A stretch of 64,000 nt of DNA from Streptomyces sp. NBC_01689 (GTDB taxonomy: Bacteria > Actinomycetota > Actinomycetes > Streptomycetales > Streptomycetaceae): contig NZ_CP109592.1 of NCBI RefSeq assembly GCF_036250675.1, positions 9,486,001 to 9,550,000 of the forward strand, given 5' to 3'. Shown one piece after another: positions 8,654-18,225 of this stretch. The stretch's first letter is position 1. Every line of letters begins with the position of its first letter. Both the position numbers and the translations under genes were made by a program. The notes beneath the pieces are model-generated. The model made no database searches, was not told the origin of the DNA, and saw only the letters and a list, made by a program, of their open reading frames with translations.

Positions 8654-10114
8654 GTGACCACCGTTACCCGCCGTGCCGCTCCCGCTCCGGACACCACCGA
8701 CACCAATCGATTTCCACAAGGGTTCACCTGGGGCACGGCGACCGCCGCCTACCAGATCGAGGGTGCCGCTACTGCCGACGGCCGCACGCCCTCCATCTGG
8801 GACACCTACTCGCACACCCCCGGCAGGGTGCGCAACGGTGACACCGGTGACGTGGCCACCGACCACTACCACCGCTGGCGGGAAGACGTCGCGATCATGG
8901 CCGATCTCGGCGTGAGCGCCTACCGGTTCTCCCTGTCGTGGCCCCGTGTCCAGCCCACTGGCCGCGGCCCGGCCGCCCAGAAAGGCCTCGACTTCTACCG
9001 GGCTTTGACCGACGCCCTGCTGGAGAACGGCATCGAACCGGTCGTCACGCTCTACCACTGGGACCTGCCACAGGAGCTGGAGGACGCGGGCGGCTGGCCG
9101 GAGCGCGTCACCAGCGATCGTTTCGCCGACTATGCGACCCTGGCCGTCAAGGCGCTCGGGGATCGGGTGAAGACCTGGACCACGCTCAACGAACCCTGGT
9201 GCAGCGCCTTCCTCGGATACGGCTCCGGTGTCCACGCCCCCGGACGGACCGACCCGGTCGCGGCCCTGCGCGCTGCACACCATCTCAATCTCGGCCACGG
9301 CAAGGCCGTTCAGGCCTTGCGTGCCGAACTGCCGTCCTCCGCCAGAACATCCATCACACTCAACATCCATCACGTGCGCACGCTCACCGAGTCCGCCGAG
9401 GACGTCGACGCGGCGCGCCGGATCGACGCACTGGCCAACCGCATCTTCACCGGCCCGATCCTGGGGGGCCGCTACCCCCAGGACCTTCTCGACGACACCG
9501 CCGCCCTGACCGACTGGTCCTTCCTGCGAAACGGAGACACGGCCACGATCCACCAACCGCTCGACTTCCTGGGCGTCAACTACTACACACCGACCCTCGT
9601 CTCCGGGGCGACCGGTGGGGCCGGTCACCACGCGGACGGCCACGGGGTGAGCGACCACAGTCCCTGGCCGGGCGCCGACCACGTCGCCTTCCACCGATCC
9701 CCGGGCAGTACCACCGCGATGGGCTGGGCGGTCGATCCCACCGGCCTGTACGACCTGTTGCTGCGGCTCAAGGCGGACTTCCCCACCACGCCGTTGATGA
9801 TCACCGAGAACGGTGCCGCGTTCGACGACTACGCCAGTCCGGAAGGCGAGGTGACGGATCCGGAACGGATCGCCTACCTCCGCAGCCACCTGTCGGCTGT
9901 GCGGCGGGCGATCGCCGGGGGAGTCGATGTCCGGGGCTACTTCCTGTGGTCTCTGCTGGACAACTTCGAGTGGGGCTACGGCTACAGCAAGCGCTTCGGT
10001 GCTGTCTACGTCGACTACCCGACCGGCCGGCGCATTCCGAAGGCGAGCGCGCGGTGGTACGCCGACGTGGCGCGCACAGGCACCCTGCCGGAGAGGAGCG
10101 GCGAGACAGGATGA
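8654..10114 (+). CDS. Family 1 glycoside hydrolase, beta-glucosidase (BglC-like)
   Basis: A 486-residue GH1 enzyme that would split imported cellobiose or aryl-beta-glucosides to glucose in the cytoplasm; there is no signal peptide. The acid/base glutamate E180 sits in TLNEPW and the nucleophile E385 in ITENGAAF. The N-terminal [15 protein letters not shown] signature and the C-terminal [13 protein letters not shown] sugar-binding segment are both intact. GTG at 8654 with GGAAGGA upstream is the best start. An ATG at 8564 would overlap the permease and add 30 residues not seen in the family. Last gene of the operon, followed by a hairpin. Confidence 0.95.
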   Translation: MTTVTRRAAPAPDTTDTNRFPQGFTWGTATAAYQIEGAATADGRTPSIWDTYSHTPGRVRNGDTGDVATDHYHRWREDVAIMADLGVSAYRFSLSWPRVQPTGRGPAAQKGLDFYRALTDALLENGIEPVVTLYHWDLPQELEDAGGWPERVTSDRFADYATLAVKALGDRVKTWTTLNEPWCSAFLGYGSGVHAPGRTDPVAALRAAHHLNLGHGKAVQALRAELPSSARTSITLNIHHVRTLTESAEDVDAARRIDALANRIFTGPILGGRYPQDLLDDTAALTDWSFLRNGDTATIHQPLDFLGVNYYTPTLVSGATGGAGHHADGHGVSDHSPWPGADHVAFHRSPGSTTAMGWAVDPTGLYDLLLRLKADFPTTPLMITENGAAFDDYASPEGEVTDPERIAYLRSHLSAVRRAIAGGVDVRGYFLWSLLDNFEWGYGYSKRFGAVYVDYPTGRRIPKASARWYADVARTGTLPERSGETG

Positions 10115-10128
10115 ATACCGACGGGCTC

Positions 10129-10170
10129 CCGGTGCCCGGCCGGCTCCCTCGCACGCGGGCCGGGCACCGG
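10129..10170 (+). terminator. Terminator hairpin after the beta-glucosidase gene
   Basis: CCGGTGCCCGGCC at 10129-10141 pairs perfectly with 10158-10170 across a 16-base loop, starting 15 bases after the operon stop. GC-rich stem without a T-run. Confidence 0.7.
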
Positions 10171-10274
10171 TTGGAGCGGGCGCGGGTCGTGGCCGGCTTC
10201 CGGAACCCGGCGAGACGCGGACGTTCATGCCGTACCGCGTGCGCTTTCCCGGATGCCCGAGCGCGCAGTGGCGG

Positions 10275-10892
10275 CTACGCCGACCTTTCCGCTCCGTCGT
10301 TGCCGTCAGCGGCCTCGACGGGCTCGGGCGCCTGCTGCCGTGAGCGCTCCGACGCCTGCGCGCCGTGGGCTGCGGCGAGCGGTCCCAGATGCTGTGCCGC
10401 GCTGTCCAGCAGCGCGAGATCGGCCTTGGTGTGCGCGATGGCGGCGTCGATCAGGACCGCAACCAGTGGCTCGCCGGTATGGGCCCGGCGCTGCTGAGCC
10501 AGCCCGGCGAGTTCGGAGAGGTAGGTCTGCCGCTGAGACTCGATCAGCTTGTCGAGGGTCTGCGGACCCAGGGCCACGGCACCGAGGAGCTTGAGGAACA
10601 GCTCGTCGCGGAACCCGCCGACTCGGACCCAGGCGGTGGTGGCCCAGCCACGCAACTCGCTCTCGCCGGCTTCGGTGAGGGTGTACAGATTCTTGTCGGG
10701 CCGGTCGGTCTGTACGACCTGTGACCTGGCGACATAGCCGTCACGGACCAGCCGTTCGAGGATCTGGTACAGGTGACCGATGTTCAGGCCGCCCCACTGC
10801 GGGCCGATGGTCTCCTCGAAACGGGCCTTGAGTTCGTATCCGTGGTTCGGCCGCTGGGTCAGCAGCGCGAGGACGGCGTGGTGGAGTGGCAT
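10275..10892 (-). CDS. PadR-family transcriptional regulator
   Basis: A 205-residue PadR-type repressor. The N-terminal winged helix (LHHAVLALLTQRPNHGYEL, then the GLNIGHLYQILERL recognition segment) is characteristic. The C-terminal part is helical and belongs to the longer PadR subclass with a dimerisation arm. The start at 10892 is fixed by GGAGGT two bases upstream. It is divergent from an ABC exporter-like pair with a shared dyad between them, so it probably represses that pair and itself. PadR proteins usually respond to phenolics or drugs; the ligand is unknown here. Confidence 0.9.
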   Translation of the reverse strand: MPLHHAVLALLTQRPNHGYELKARFEETIGPQWGGLNIGHLYQILERLVRDGYVARSQVVQTDRPDKNLYTLTEAGESELRGWATTAWVRVGGFRDELFLKLLGAVALGPQTLDKLIESQRQTYLSELAGLAQQRRAHTGEPLVAVLIDAAIAHTKADLALLDSAAQHLGPLAAAHGAQASERSRQQAPEPVEAADGNDGAERSA

Positions 10893-10925
10893 ATACCTCC
10901 CTTCCGTGGTGTGACACGATACCCC

Positions 10926-10942
10926 TACATTGCAACAATGTA
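10926..10942. promoter_or_regulatory. PadR-type operator dyad
   Basis: TACATTGCAACAATGTA is a perfect inverted repeat around CAA, flanked by CCCC and GGGG. It lies between the PadR gene and the divergent ATPase gene. The ATGT/ACAT half-sites match known PadR operators. It starts 34 bases upstream of the PadR start and ends 18 bases before the ATPase start, so it could control both. Confidence 0.65.
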
Positions 10943-10959
10943 TGAGGGGGGCTGCATCG

Positions 10960-11664
10960 ATGGCTGTGAGCGTGGCATTGCGCGGGGTGAGCCGCCGGTA
11001 TCCGAAGCTCGTCGCCCTGGACGGGGTGGAGCTGGAGGTTCCCGCTGGTGAAGTGGTGATGCTGACGGGGCCTTCCGGTGCCGGCAAGTCCACCGTGCTG
11101 CACGTAACGGGTGGTATGGACAAGCCCGACGAGGGCTATGTCGAGATCGACGGGAGGAAGCTGGTGCCCCGTGACCTGGACGGTCACCGGCGCCGCATCG
11201 GCTTCGTCTTCCAGCGCTTCCACCTGCTGCCCGCGCTGACCGCGCTGGACAACGTGCTCGCACCTGTGCTGCCGCGCAGGGTGGACTTCGACCGGCGAGC
11301 GCGGGGCATGGAGCTGCTCGAAGCGGTCGGTCTGGGGCAGCGGGCCGACGCTCTTCCCTCGCAGCTGTCAGGTGGCCAGCAACAACGCATCGCTATCGCC
11401 CGGGCGTTGGTCAACAGGCCGGGACTGCTGCTGGCCGACGAGCCGACGGGCAACCTGGACAGCGTCATCGGGCGAGAGATCATCGACCTGCTGATGTCGC
11501 TGCGTGAGCGGTACGGGATGACGATGCTGATCGCCACCCATGATGCGGAAGTTGCCTCCAACGGCGACCGGGTGGTGCGGTTGCAGGACGGCAGGGTCAC
11601 CTCCGACCAACGGCTCACGCCCTCGGTTGACGTGCTGGACAGGCTGGGGGGCCTGCGCCCGTGA
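10960..11664 (+). CDS. ABC transporter ATP-binding protein, MacB/LolD type
   Basis: A 234-residue ATPase of the MacB/LolD/FtsE group. Walker A is GPSGAGKS near residue 40, followed by the Q-loop in FVFQRFHLLPALTALDNV, signature LSGGQQQR, Walker B LLLADEPTGNLDS and switch histidine in IATHD. The stretch after Walker B is diagnostic of this group, which drives mechanotransmission rather than classical import. ATG 10960 follows GAGGGGGGC. The stop overlaps the start of the large permease gene in GTGA, so the two are coupled. Confidence 0.93.
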   Translation: MAVSVALRGVSRRYPKLVALDGVELEVPAGEVVMLTGPSGAGKSTVLHVTGGMDKPDEGYVEIDGRKLVPRDLDGHRRRIGFVFQRFHLLPALTALDNVLAPVLPRRVDFDRRARGMELLEAVGLGQRADALPSQLSGGQQQRIAIARALVNRPGLLLADEPTGNLDSVIGREIIDLLMSLRERYGMTMLIATHDAEVASNGDRVVRLQDGRVTSDQRLTPSVDVLDRLGGLRP

Positions 11665-14492
11665 TAACGATGATTCTCGATCAGCTCCGGCGGCGACGCG
11701 GGCGCGCGCTGGCTCTGGCGGCCGGAATCCTGGTGGCGGCGACCAGCTTCACTCTGCTGACCGCCACGGTGAGCACGAGCAAGGCGACGACGGTGGGTGA
11801 GGTGCGCCGCAACGCACGGTCCGCCTACGACGTCCTGGTGCGCCCGCCCGGCTCCCAGACAGCCGTGGAGGAGCAGAGCGGGCGGGTCGCGCCGAACTTT
11901 CTGTCCGGTACGTTCGGCGGCATCACCATGGACCAGTTCCGGCATATCCGCGACATGACTGGAGTGGATGTGGCCGCGCCGGTCGCCAACATCGGCTATC
12001 TCGTGGTGGGAAGCTCCGTCACCGTGGATGTGTCCCGTTTCCTGGACAGTGGCGCCTCCCGGCAGATCTTGCGGCTCAGCCCCACGCTCACTGCTGGGCT
12101 GGGTACTCAGCGCATGTCCGATCAATACGTGTACCTCACTCGCAGAGCGTTGACGTCGGCGGAGAGTTCCGACGGCCTCTTCAGTTCCGACACTCTGGAA
12201 GAGGGCAGGACACAGAGGAGCACGCGGCAGTACCAGTTGAAGGGAAAGTACGACGTCTGCTTCTACTTCAACTGGGACAAGACTGAGCGAACGCGCTTCA
12301 ATACAGAACTGCCCATGAAGCCGAACCCCATTGCCGAAGACCTCAGTGGCAAGTCCGCGTTCGACCGGGATCTGCACTCGACGATGAACTGCCAGTCCGG
12401 CCGGGACAAGGCCACCATCGACGTCTGGACGGGCTACCCCGTGCTGCTGTCCGCCGTCGATCCGGTCGCAGAGGACCGTCTGGTGGGTCTGGGTGACGCG
12501 GTCACCTCGGGCAGGATGCTCACCGAGAAGGACAGACCGTGGGTACTGTCCTCCAAGAAGAGCGTCCACGGGCAGCGCGACGCCTACATCCCGGCAATGC
12601 TCAGCAGCACCCCGCTGACCGCCGGGACGCTCAAGGCGACTGTCGAGCGTCTCGATATCGGTGACCCGGACAAACTCCCCTCCGAGCTTGGCAATCCGAC
12701 CGCTCACAGTTTCGTGCACGGCCTGCACGGCACCCCTGTGGGTCAAGTCCGCGCCGACCTGAGCAAGGGCTACCGGAAGACGCTGGGCGAGAACTCGTTC
12801 AACACCGACGCCTACTGGACGGTCGGCCCTGTCACCTACCACACGACCTCGGGCGGCGAACTGGCCGTCGAGGCCCAGCCGCCGCAAAAGCCCAGTCTGT
12901 GGGTGACCAACTCCTCCGAGCAGCCGTTTCCCTACGTCCCCGAGGAAAACCAGGGCGAACAGTACCGGAAAGTGACCAAACACGCCGCCACGGAGTGCAT
13001 CGGACGGGGCATCTGCGACGGCGTGGACTCGGGGCGCCTGCCCAATCCCTTCGTCCACCTGGTCGGCCGCTACGACACCGGGAAGCTGTCCGGCTTCGCA
13101 CCGCTCTCCGACGCACCCTTGGAGACCTATCAACCACCCCAGGTCACCGGAGCGGACGCAGCCACCCGCACAGCACTTGAGAATCAACCCCTCAAGCCGG
13201 ACCGGAACTTGGGCGGCTACCTCAGCCCGCCGCCCACCATGCTGACGACGATGGACTCCATCACCGCGCTCACCAAGAGCCGCCGGATCCCGAGCCAGCA
13301 GGACAAGGCGCCGGTCAGCGCGATCAGGATCCGCGTGGCCGGAGTCAGCGGCGTCGACACCGCGTCCCGCGCACGGGTGAACGCGGTGGCCGGCAGGATC
13401 CAGGCCGCCTACCCCGGCCTCCAGGTCGACGTCACCGTCGGCAGTTCGCCTGCCCCTCAGACGGTGGCGCTGAGCGCCTCGGCGCAGGTGACGGAGCGCT
13501 GGGTCGCCAAGGGTGTGGCACTGCGCATCCTCAAAGCGGTGGACACCAAGAGCGCCGTGCTCTTCGTCCTCGTTCTCGTCGTGTGCGCGCTCTTCCTCGG
13601 GCAGGCGGCACTCGCCTCGGTACGCTCGCGCCGCACGGAGATCGGCACTTTGCGCTGTCTGGGCTGGAGCAGCGGAGAGATACTTCGCCTCATCCTCGGC
13701 GAACTGGCGGTGATCGGCCTCGTCGCGGGGACTGCAGGCACGGCGGTGGCCTACGTTCTGGGCCAAGTGCTGGGGCAGCCCCACACGGCGGTCAAGGCAT
13801 TGCTTGTATTGCCGGTGGCACTTCTCCTCGCCGTGGCAGCGGGCCTCGTTCCCGCCTGGCGCGCCACCAGGCTGGGGCCGATGGAAGCAGTCCGACCCGC
13901 GGTGACCGCGGTCGGTCACACCTACTCGGTGCGTTCGGTTGCCGGACTGGCCTTGCTCAACCTCCTGCGGGTGAAGGGCCGCACGGTACTCGGCGCGGCC
14001 GGGCTGGCGCTGGGAGTTGCGGGCTTCACGATGCTTCTCGCCATGACGCTCGCCTTCCGGGGCGAGGTGGCCGGATCCCTGCTCGGCAACGCCGTGGTGG
14101 CACAGGCGCGCGAGGCCGACTACCTCAGCGTCGCCCTGTCCTTGGTGCTGGGCGCGGCCGGCGCCATTGACGTCCTGGTCATTTCACAGCGCGAGCGAGC
14201 CGCCGACCTCGCGGTGCTGCGGGCAACCGGCTGGACCAACCGCGAACTGGCGATGCTCACCCTCTATGAAGGAATCGGCCTGGCTCTGACGGGCGGACTG
14301 GCCGGGGCCGTGGCCGGCCTCACCGGGGTGGTTTCGCTGGGGCAAGGCGTCCTGCACGGACACCTTCTCGCGGTGACCGGCGCCGCACTCCTGGCCACGT
14401 TGACGGCGACCGCCCTGGTGAGCGCGGCGCTGATGGTGCCGATCCGGGCCCTGTCCCGGATCGCTCCCGTTCACCTGCTGGCCGTGGAATGA
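11661..14492 (+). CDS. FtsX/MacB-like ABC transporter permease
   Basis: A 943-residue membrane protein with FtsX-type topology. One helix lies near residues 14-34, a very large extracytoplasmic region follows to about residue 630, and then come two groups of three or four helices around 635-760 and 775-940. The segment with RRTEIGTLRCLGWSSGEIL after the first C-terminal helix, and its counterpart RAADLAVLRATGWTNRELA, are the paired FtsX loop motifs. With the coupled ATPase it forms a MacB-like machine that may extract or sense lipophilic or envelope-active compounds; control by a divergent PadR regulator supports a stress or drug response. The external domain has no recognised family. Confidence 0.9.
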   Translation: MITMILDQLRRRRGRALALAAGILVAATSFTLLTATVSTSKATTVGEVRRNARSAYDVLVRPPGSQTAVEEQSGRVAPNFLSGTFGGITMDQFRHIRDMTGVDVAAPVANIGYLVVGSSVTVDVSRFLDSGASRQILRLSPTLTAGLGTQRMSDQYVYLTRRALTSAESSDGLFSSDTLEEGRTQRSTRQYQLKGKYDVCFYFNWDKTERTRFNTELPMKPNPIAEDLSGKSAFDRDLHSTMNCQSGRDKATIDVWTGYPVLLSAVDPVAEDRLVGLGDAVTSGRMLTEKDRPWVLSSKKSVHGQRDAYIPAMLSSTPLTAGTLKATVERLDIGDPDKLPSELGNPTAHSFVHGLHGTPVGQVRADLSKGYRKTLGENSFNTDAYWTVGPVTYHTTSGGELAVEAQPPQKPSLWVTNSSEQPFPYVPEENQGEQYRKVTKHAATECIGRGICDGVDSGRLPNPFVHLVGRYDTGKLSGFAPLSDAPLETYQPPQVTGADAATRTALENQPLKPDRNLGGYLSPPPTMLTTMDSITALTKSRRIPSQQDKAPVSAIRIRVAGVSGVDTASRARVNAVAGRIQAAYPGLQVDVTVGSSPAPQTVALSASAQVTERWVAKGVALRILKAVDTKSAVLFVLVLVVCALFLGQAALASVRSRRTEIGTLRCLGWSSGEILRLILGELAVIGLVAGTAGTAVAYVLGQVLGQPHTAVKALLVLPVALLLAVAAGLVPAWRATRLGPMEAVRPAVTAVGHTYSVRSVAGLALLNLLRVKGRTVLGAAGLALGVAGFTMLLAMTLAFRGEVAGSLLGNAVVAQAREADYLSVALSLVLGAAGAIDVLVISQRERAADLAVLRATGWTNRELAMLTLYEGIGLALTGGLAGAVAGLTGVVSLGQGVLHGHLLAVTGAALLATLTATALVSAALMVPIRALSRIAPVHLLAVE

Positions 14493-14609
14493 AGCAGCGC
14501 TGAAGCGGAACGTGTGTTCGCCGGTCAGAGGGCGCGTCGGACCCGTTCAGGCGATATCGGTGCCGATAGGCGATTGGGGCGCAGGCGGTTCAGGGCCACA
14601 TGCGGTGAC

Positions 14610-14648
14610 GGTGCTCCGGGGCCGGCCAGATGCCGGCCCCGGAGCACC
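14610..14648 (+). terminator. Strong terminator hairpin after the ABC operon
   Basis: GGTGCTCCGGGGCCGGC at 14610-14626 pairs perfectly (17 bases) with 14632-14648 across the loop CAGAT, about 118 bases after the permease stop. The rest of 14493-15130 contains no gene I can support. Confidence 0.75.
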
Positions 14649-15130
14649 GCAGTGGTGCCAGGTGCGGAGGGGCAGACGCGAAGCCGCATGTACTCGAACA
14701 CGGAAGTGTCCGGGTGGCGGGCGACGATCCTGGTGCCGTGGGGTACTTCGTCCGGCGCTTCGAGGAGCTGGGTGCCAGCCTTGTCGAGGGTGCCGAGGGA
14801 TCTTCCGACGGGGCACTGCCGACACAGGCCTGCGCATCAGAGCCTGACCGTCGGGCGTCGCTGCGGTGTGACACCGTCTGGACTCGTCCGGGTGCTGTCC
14901 AGCCCGACCGGCCAAGCGGCAAAGGATCGCGCGCAGCGGCGTCCGGCGACGCCTCGTGCATCGACGGCTCGTGCCGCGTGTCGCCATCCGGCCGGGACAC
15001 AGGGTTGGGGAACACGGATAATTTTGCTGCCACCTGGGGCATAGCGGCGGCCCGTCGCACGCGTCACCCGGGGCACAGGGGGTGGCGGCGAGGGCCGTCG
15101 GAGAAGGCCCCGGGACGGACGAAGGTGACG

Positions 15131-15691
15131 ATGGATGCCGAAGCTCAGGAGAACTTCCGGGAGTTCGTGGCGAACCGGTCGTACGCGCTGCTGAGGACGG
15201 CCGTCCTGCTCAGCGGCGGGGACCGGCACGCCGCCGAGGACCTGCTGCAGAACGCGCTGATCAAGGCGGCCGGGCGCTGGCACCGCATCGACGAACCCGA
15301 GGCGTACGTACGGCAGATCCTCTACCGGCAGCAGGTGAGCCGCTGGCGGCTGAAGTGGCCCCGGCAGGAGACGAGCGTCGGCGAGCCGCCGGAAGGCACC
15401 CGCCACGTCACGGACTCCGCGGCCGCGGCCGAACTGCGCGTCGTGATGCGCGGCGCGCTCGCCCGGCTCACCGCACGCCAGCGCAGCGTGCTCGTGCTGC
15501 GCTACTACGAGGACCTGCCCGAGGCGGACGTCGCCCGGCTCCTGGGCTGTTCGGTCGGGACGGTGCGGTCCACGACCCACCGCTCACTGGCCCGGCTGCG
15601 CACCCTCGCCCCCGAACTGGCCGCGCTCGGCCGGGGCGCCGACGAACAACCCCCGACCCGTGACTTCTCGGCCCTGGAGGCGCGCCCGTGA
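15131..15691 (+). CDS. SigE-family ECF RNA polymerase sigma factor
   Basis: A 186-residue sigma-70 factor with only regions 2 and 4, as in ECF sigmas. Region 2 covers residues 10-75 (YALLRTAVLLSGGDRHAAED, then the -10-binding helix). Region 4 near residues 110-165 has RYYEDLPEADVARLLGCSVG as its helix-turn-helix. The segment matches the SigE-family actinobacterial group, most members of which lack a classical anti-sigma factor. ATG 15131 with GAAGG upstream is chosen; the frame is open far upstream without a plausible start. The stop overlaps the next gene in GTGA. Confidence 0.92.
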   Translation: MDAEAQENFREFVANRSYALLRTAVLLSGGDRHAAEDLLQNALIKAAGRWHRIDEPEAYVRQILYRQQVSRWRLKWPRQETSVGEPPEGTRHVTDSAAAAELRVVMRGALARLTARQRSVLVLRYYEDLPEADVARLLGCSVGTVRSTTHRSLARLRTLAPELAALGRGADEQPPTRDFSALEARP

Positions 15692-16890
15692 ACGTCGACG
15701 ACCTCATCCGCGACTCCTTCCGCGAGCAGCACGCGGAGTCGGCCCCACCGCCGGTGGACCTCGCCGAGCGGGTACTGGCGGTCCGGCGGCGTCGCCGGAC
15801 CCGAGCGGTCGTGTCCGTTGCCGTGGCCACTGCCGCGGCGGTCGCGGTCGCCGTGACGGTGCCGGGGCTGGGCGGCGGCAAGAATGACGTGCGCCCCGCG
15901 AACGTCCTCGACCACGGCGACCTCATTGCCCACCCCGACCAGTCGCCACCGCGCGAGATGATCGCGGCCGGGCGCGTCGTACTGGCCGCCTACTGCACCT
16001 CGACGAGCGTCAAACAGTCGGGCGGCCGGCACACCGACGTCCGTACCTACTGGCTCCTCAACCCGCGGACGCACACGTACGAGAAGGCGGAGAAGTGGTC
16101 CTTCGTCGCGGTCGCCCCGGGCCTGCGGACCGCCGCCGTTCTGGAACGCGACCTGCCGGCCGGGCGGATCGGCCTGCTCGACCTGCTCACCGGCAAGGTG
16201 GAACGCTGGATCCCGGTCGAACACACCGTGGGAGCCCTCTCGTTCTCGCCCGACGGCCGCACACTCCTCGCGACGACCTACAAGAAGAACCCCGACGTGC
16301 ACGTCACCCTGTCCGGCAATCAGTCCAGCCGCTGGCCGAACTACCAGGAGCCAGGCCGGACAGGCTTCTCCATCATCGACGTCGCCTCCGGTACGGAGTC
16401 GTGGAGCAAGGTCCCGTCGGGTGACGGCACCGGCCTCAACGACCGACAGGATTTCGGTTTCAGCCGTGACGGGAAGCTCGTCTACACCGGGCTCACCGAG
16501 GAACCGGGCCAGCGGTTCTACGACTTCCGGGGCCGCCCGGTCCCGACGCCCGCGCTGGAGAGGCACCTGCAGTGGTACGTCGACGCGCGGCTGTCCCCGA
16601 ACGGCCGACTCGCCGCGGGCGCCGCCAGTGACGGGACGAAGTACACGTCTTCCGAGATCCTGAACCCCACCACCGGCAGTCGTTCGACCATGGTGCGCGG
16701 AGAGCAGCTGCTCGCCTGGATCGACGACGAGCGGCTGATCGCCTGGGACATCACGCCCGGCTCGAACGAGTTCCGCAACCGGCTCGTGGTCGTCGCCCTG
16801 GGCAGCGACAAGGAGGTGCCGCTGAGCGGCTTCCGCGGAGGTGACGACCGCGCCGCCGGACGCTGGACGCCTGTCTTCGCCGAGCGCTGA
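15688..16890 (+). CDS. Membrane-anchored propeller-like protein paired with the sigma factor
   Basis: A 400-residue protein translated with the upstream sigma factor through a GTGA overlap. Residues 1-35 are cytoplasmic and acidic or Arg-rich (VRRRRRTR), followed by one helix near 38-58. The exported remainder shows repeats with the pattern hydrophobic-SPDGR (LSFSPDGRTLLATTY, FGFSRDGKLVYTGL, ARLSPNGRLAAGA), typical of beta-propeller or TolB-like blades. Streptomyces sigma genes often sit with such proteins, which may act as sensors or anti-sigma partners. No zinc anti-sigma motif is seen. The regulatory role is inference. Confidence 0.75.
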   Translation: MNVDDLIRDSFREQHAESAPPPVDLAERVLAVRRRRRTRAVVSVAVATAAAVAVAVTVPGLGGGKNDVRPANVLDHGDLIAHPDQSPPREMIAAGRVVLAAYCTSTSVKQSGGRHTDVRTYWLLNPRTHTYEKAEKWSFVAVAPGLRTAAVLERDLPAGRIGLLDLLTGKVERWIPVEHTVGALSFSPDGRTLLATTYKKNPDVHVTLSGNQSSRWPNYQEPGRTGFSIIDVASGTESWSKVPSGDGTGLNDRQDFGFSRDGKLVYTGLTEEPGQRFYDFRGRPVPTPALERHLQWYVDARLSPNGRLAAGAASDGTKYTSSEILNPTTGSRSTMVRGEQLLAWIDDERLIAWDITPGSNEFRNRLVVVALGSDKEVPLSGFRGGDDRAAGRWTPVFAER

Positions 16891-16986
16891 TCAGCCGGCC
16901 ACCAGCACTTCGTACGCCGCCAGCAGTCCGTCGGCCGCCCCCCGGCCGGCGGAACGCAGAGGCACGTCGACCGGGCCCACCGGCAT
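16891..16986 (-). pseudogene. Possible C-terminal gene fragment
   Basis: About 31 codons ending LLAAYEVLVAG then stop, read against the sigma operon and beginning exactly where that operon ends. Codon use looks coding-like and a stop closes it cleanly, but there is no full gene: the frame meets a stop about 60 bases further upstream. It may be the tail of a lost gene. The rest of 16987-17247 shows no gene. Confidence 0.25.
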
Positions 16987-17247
16987 GCTCTGGTCCAGCC
17001 GTGGCGCTGACGGGGGTGCGTTCGCACGCGGACGCGCCGAGACCAAGGCCGGGAACTATCGGGTTTCCCGGCCTTCGTACCGCAGGCCGGCCGTGCGGGG
17101 CTGCCGTACGCGCGTCCGCCGGCTGGCGCTCCAGGGTCCCGGGTCGCAGGGCTGATCGTGGCGCATCCGCGATGACGGGCGCATACGCGGGGAATCGCGT
17201 CCAGGGGTGGGGCGTTCTCGCCAGCAGGTCCTGGACAAAAGGGTATG

Positions 17248-18225
17248 TCAGTCCGTCGGGCGCTGGGCGGCGAGGGCGTTCAGGCGGGCGGAGGTGCCGT
17301 CACGCTGCGCGCGCCACAACCCGTATTTGGCCAGTAGCCCGTTGGAGACGGTCAGCAGTGTCCGGTACGGGGGAGCGGCCAGGCCCTTGGACGTGTGCGG
17401 TGCGTAGACCGCATCCTTCTCGGTGACCGTGAGCCAGCCGGTGAGCGTCCGCATGCCCAGCCCCACACACTGCGGTTGGAAGGCGTGCGCAAGGAAGCCC
17501 GCTCTACGGCCGCCGGGCGGAAGCAGTCCTGCGGGGATGTCCAGGTGCAGTCCGGCCTCGTCGTGACCGGTGACTCTCACGGGGACGATGACGGGTAGAC
17601 CGTCCGCGCCGCGGTAGGCAAGAAGCCGGTGCGGCAGCCGGTGAACCTGACGGGCGACCGCGGCGACGTCGACGCGCGGGCCGGTACCGTTCTTGGGTGC
17701 GTCCTGCTCCGCCGGGAACTGAGGCCAGGCGGTTCCTGTGACCGCTCCCGCGCCGAGGGCCGCGAGGTTCTCCCACACCGCGACACGCTTCAACTCGACC
17801 TCCACGAAGACGCGTTCCTGGTGGTACTCGCGCAAGAGCCAGTCCCACAAAGGCCCGTGCCTCACTTCTCCGAGGAACGGCTCGGAGGCACGCATCAGTT
17901 CTGCCAGACGCTCCGGCGACGGGCGCATGTCCACCGACGCGGCGCCCTGGGCCAGTACGTACGCGTCACCGGCGGCGAAGCCGTGCTCCCGGGTGTGATA
18001 GGCGACGGCGACGTTCGGGTCGCGCAGGATCCGTTCGAGCTTCTTCGGGAAGCCGAGCGAGGTGGTGAACCCGACCCGCCCGGCGTCACGGTTCCCGAGG
18101 CCCAGCGGTGAGACGCTGGTGACCACGGCGCCGCCTGCCGGAGTGACATAGGCGACCGCCACGGTGAGGTCGCCCTTGATCACGGGGTCCGCGGCGTCGG
18201 GCCACCGGAGCGGTGCGGACGTCAT
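17248..18225 (-). CDS. Pyridoxamine 5'-phosphate oxidase-like flavin protein
   Basis: A 325-residue protein whose N-terminal 130 residues look like a PPOX split barrel binding FMN or F420 (strand pattern LTVAVAYVTPAGGAVVTSVS, then LGFPKKLERILRDPNVAVAY). The second half, from about residue 175, appears to be a second, diverged barrel-like domain. Function beyond flavin-type redox chemistry is unknown. The start at 18225 overlaps the stop of the upstream hemerythrin gene in ATGA, so the two are co-translated and probably function together under the divergent TetR regulator. Confidence 0.8.
   Translation of the reverse strand: MTSAPLRWPDAADPVIKGDLTVAVAYVTPAGGAVVTSVSPLGLGNRDAGRVGFTTSLGFPKKLERILRDPNVAVAYHTREHGFAAGDAYVLAQGAASVDMRPSPERLAELMRASEPFLGEVRHGPLWDWLLREYHQERVFVEVELKRVAVWENLAALGAGAVTGTAWPQFPAEQDAPKNGTGPRVDVAAVARQVHRLPHRLLAYRGADGLPVIVPVRVTGHDEAGLHLDIPAGLLPPGGRRAGFLAHAFQPQCVGLGMRTLTGWLTVTEKDAVYAPHTSKGLAAPPYRTLLTVSNGLLAKYGLWRAQRDGTSARLNALAAQRPTD

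Noticed and set aside
8615..10228. Minus-strand frame opposite the beta-glucosidase
   Set aside because: Low-information antisense frame; GH1 catalytic motifs on the plus strand are decisive.
11184..13919. Long minus-strand frame opposite the ABC permease
   Set aside because: Antisense shadow: the plus-strand genes carry clear ABC and FtsX motifs, while this frame has none.
16518..17027. Minus-strand frame overlapping the end of the propeller-like gene
   Set aside because: Cys/Arg/Trp-rich shadow composition; the short clean fragment in another frame is the better candidate.
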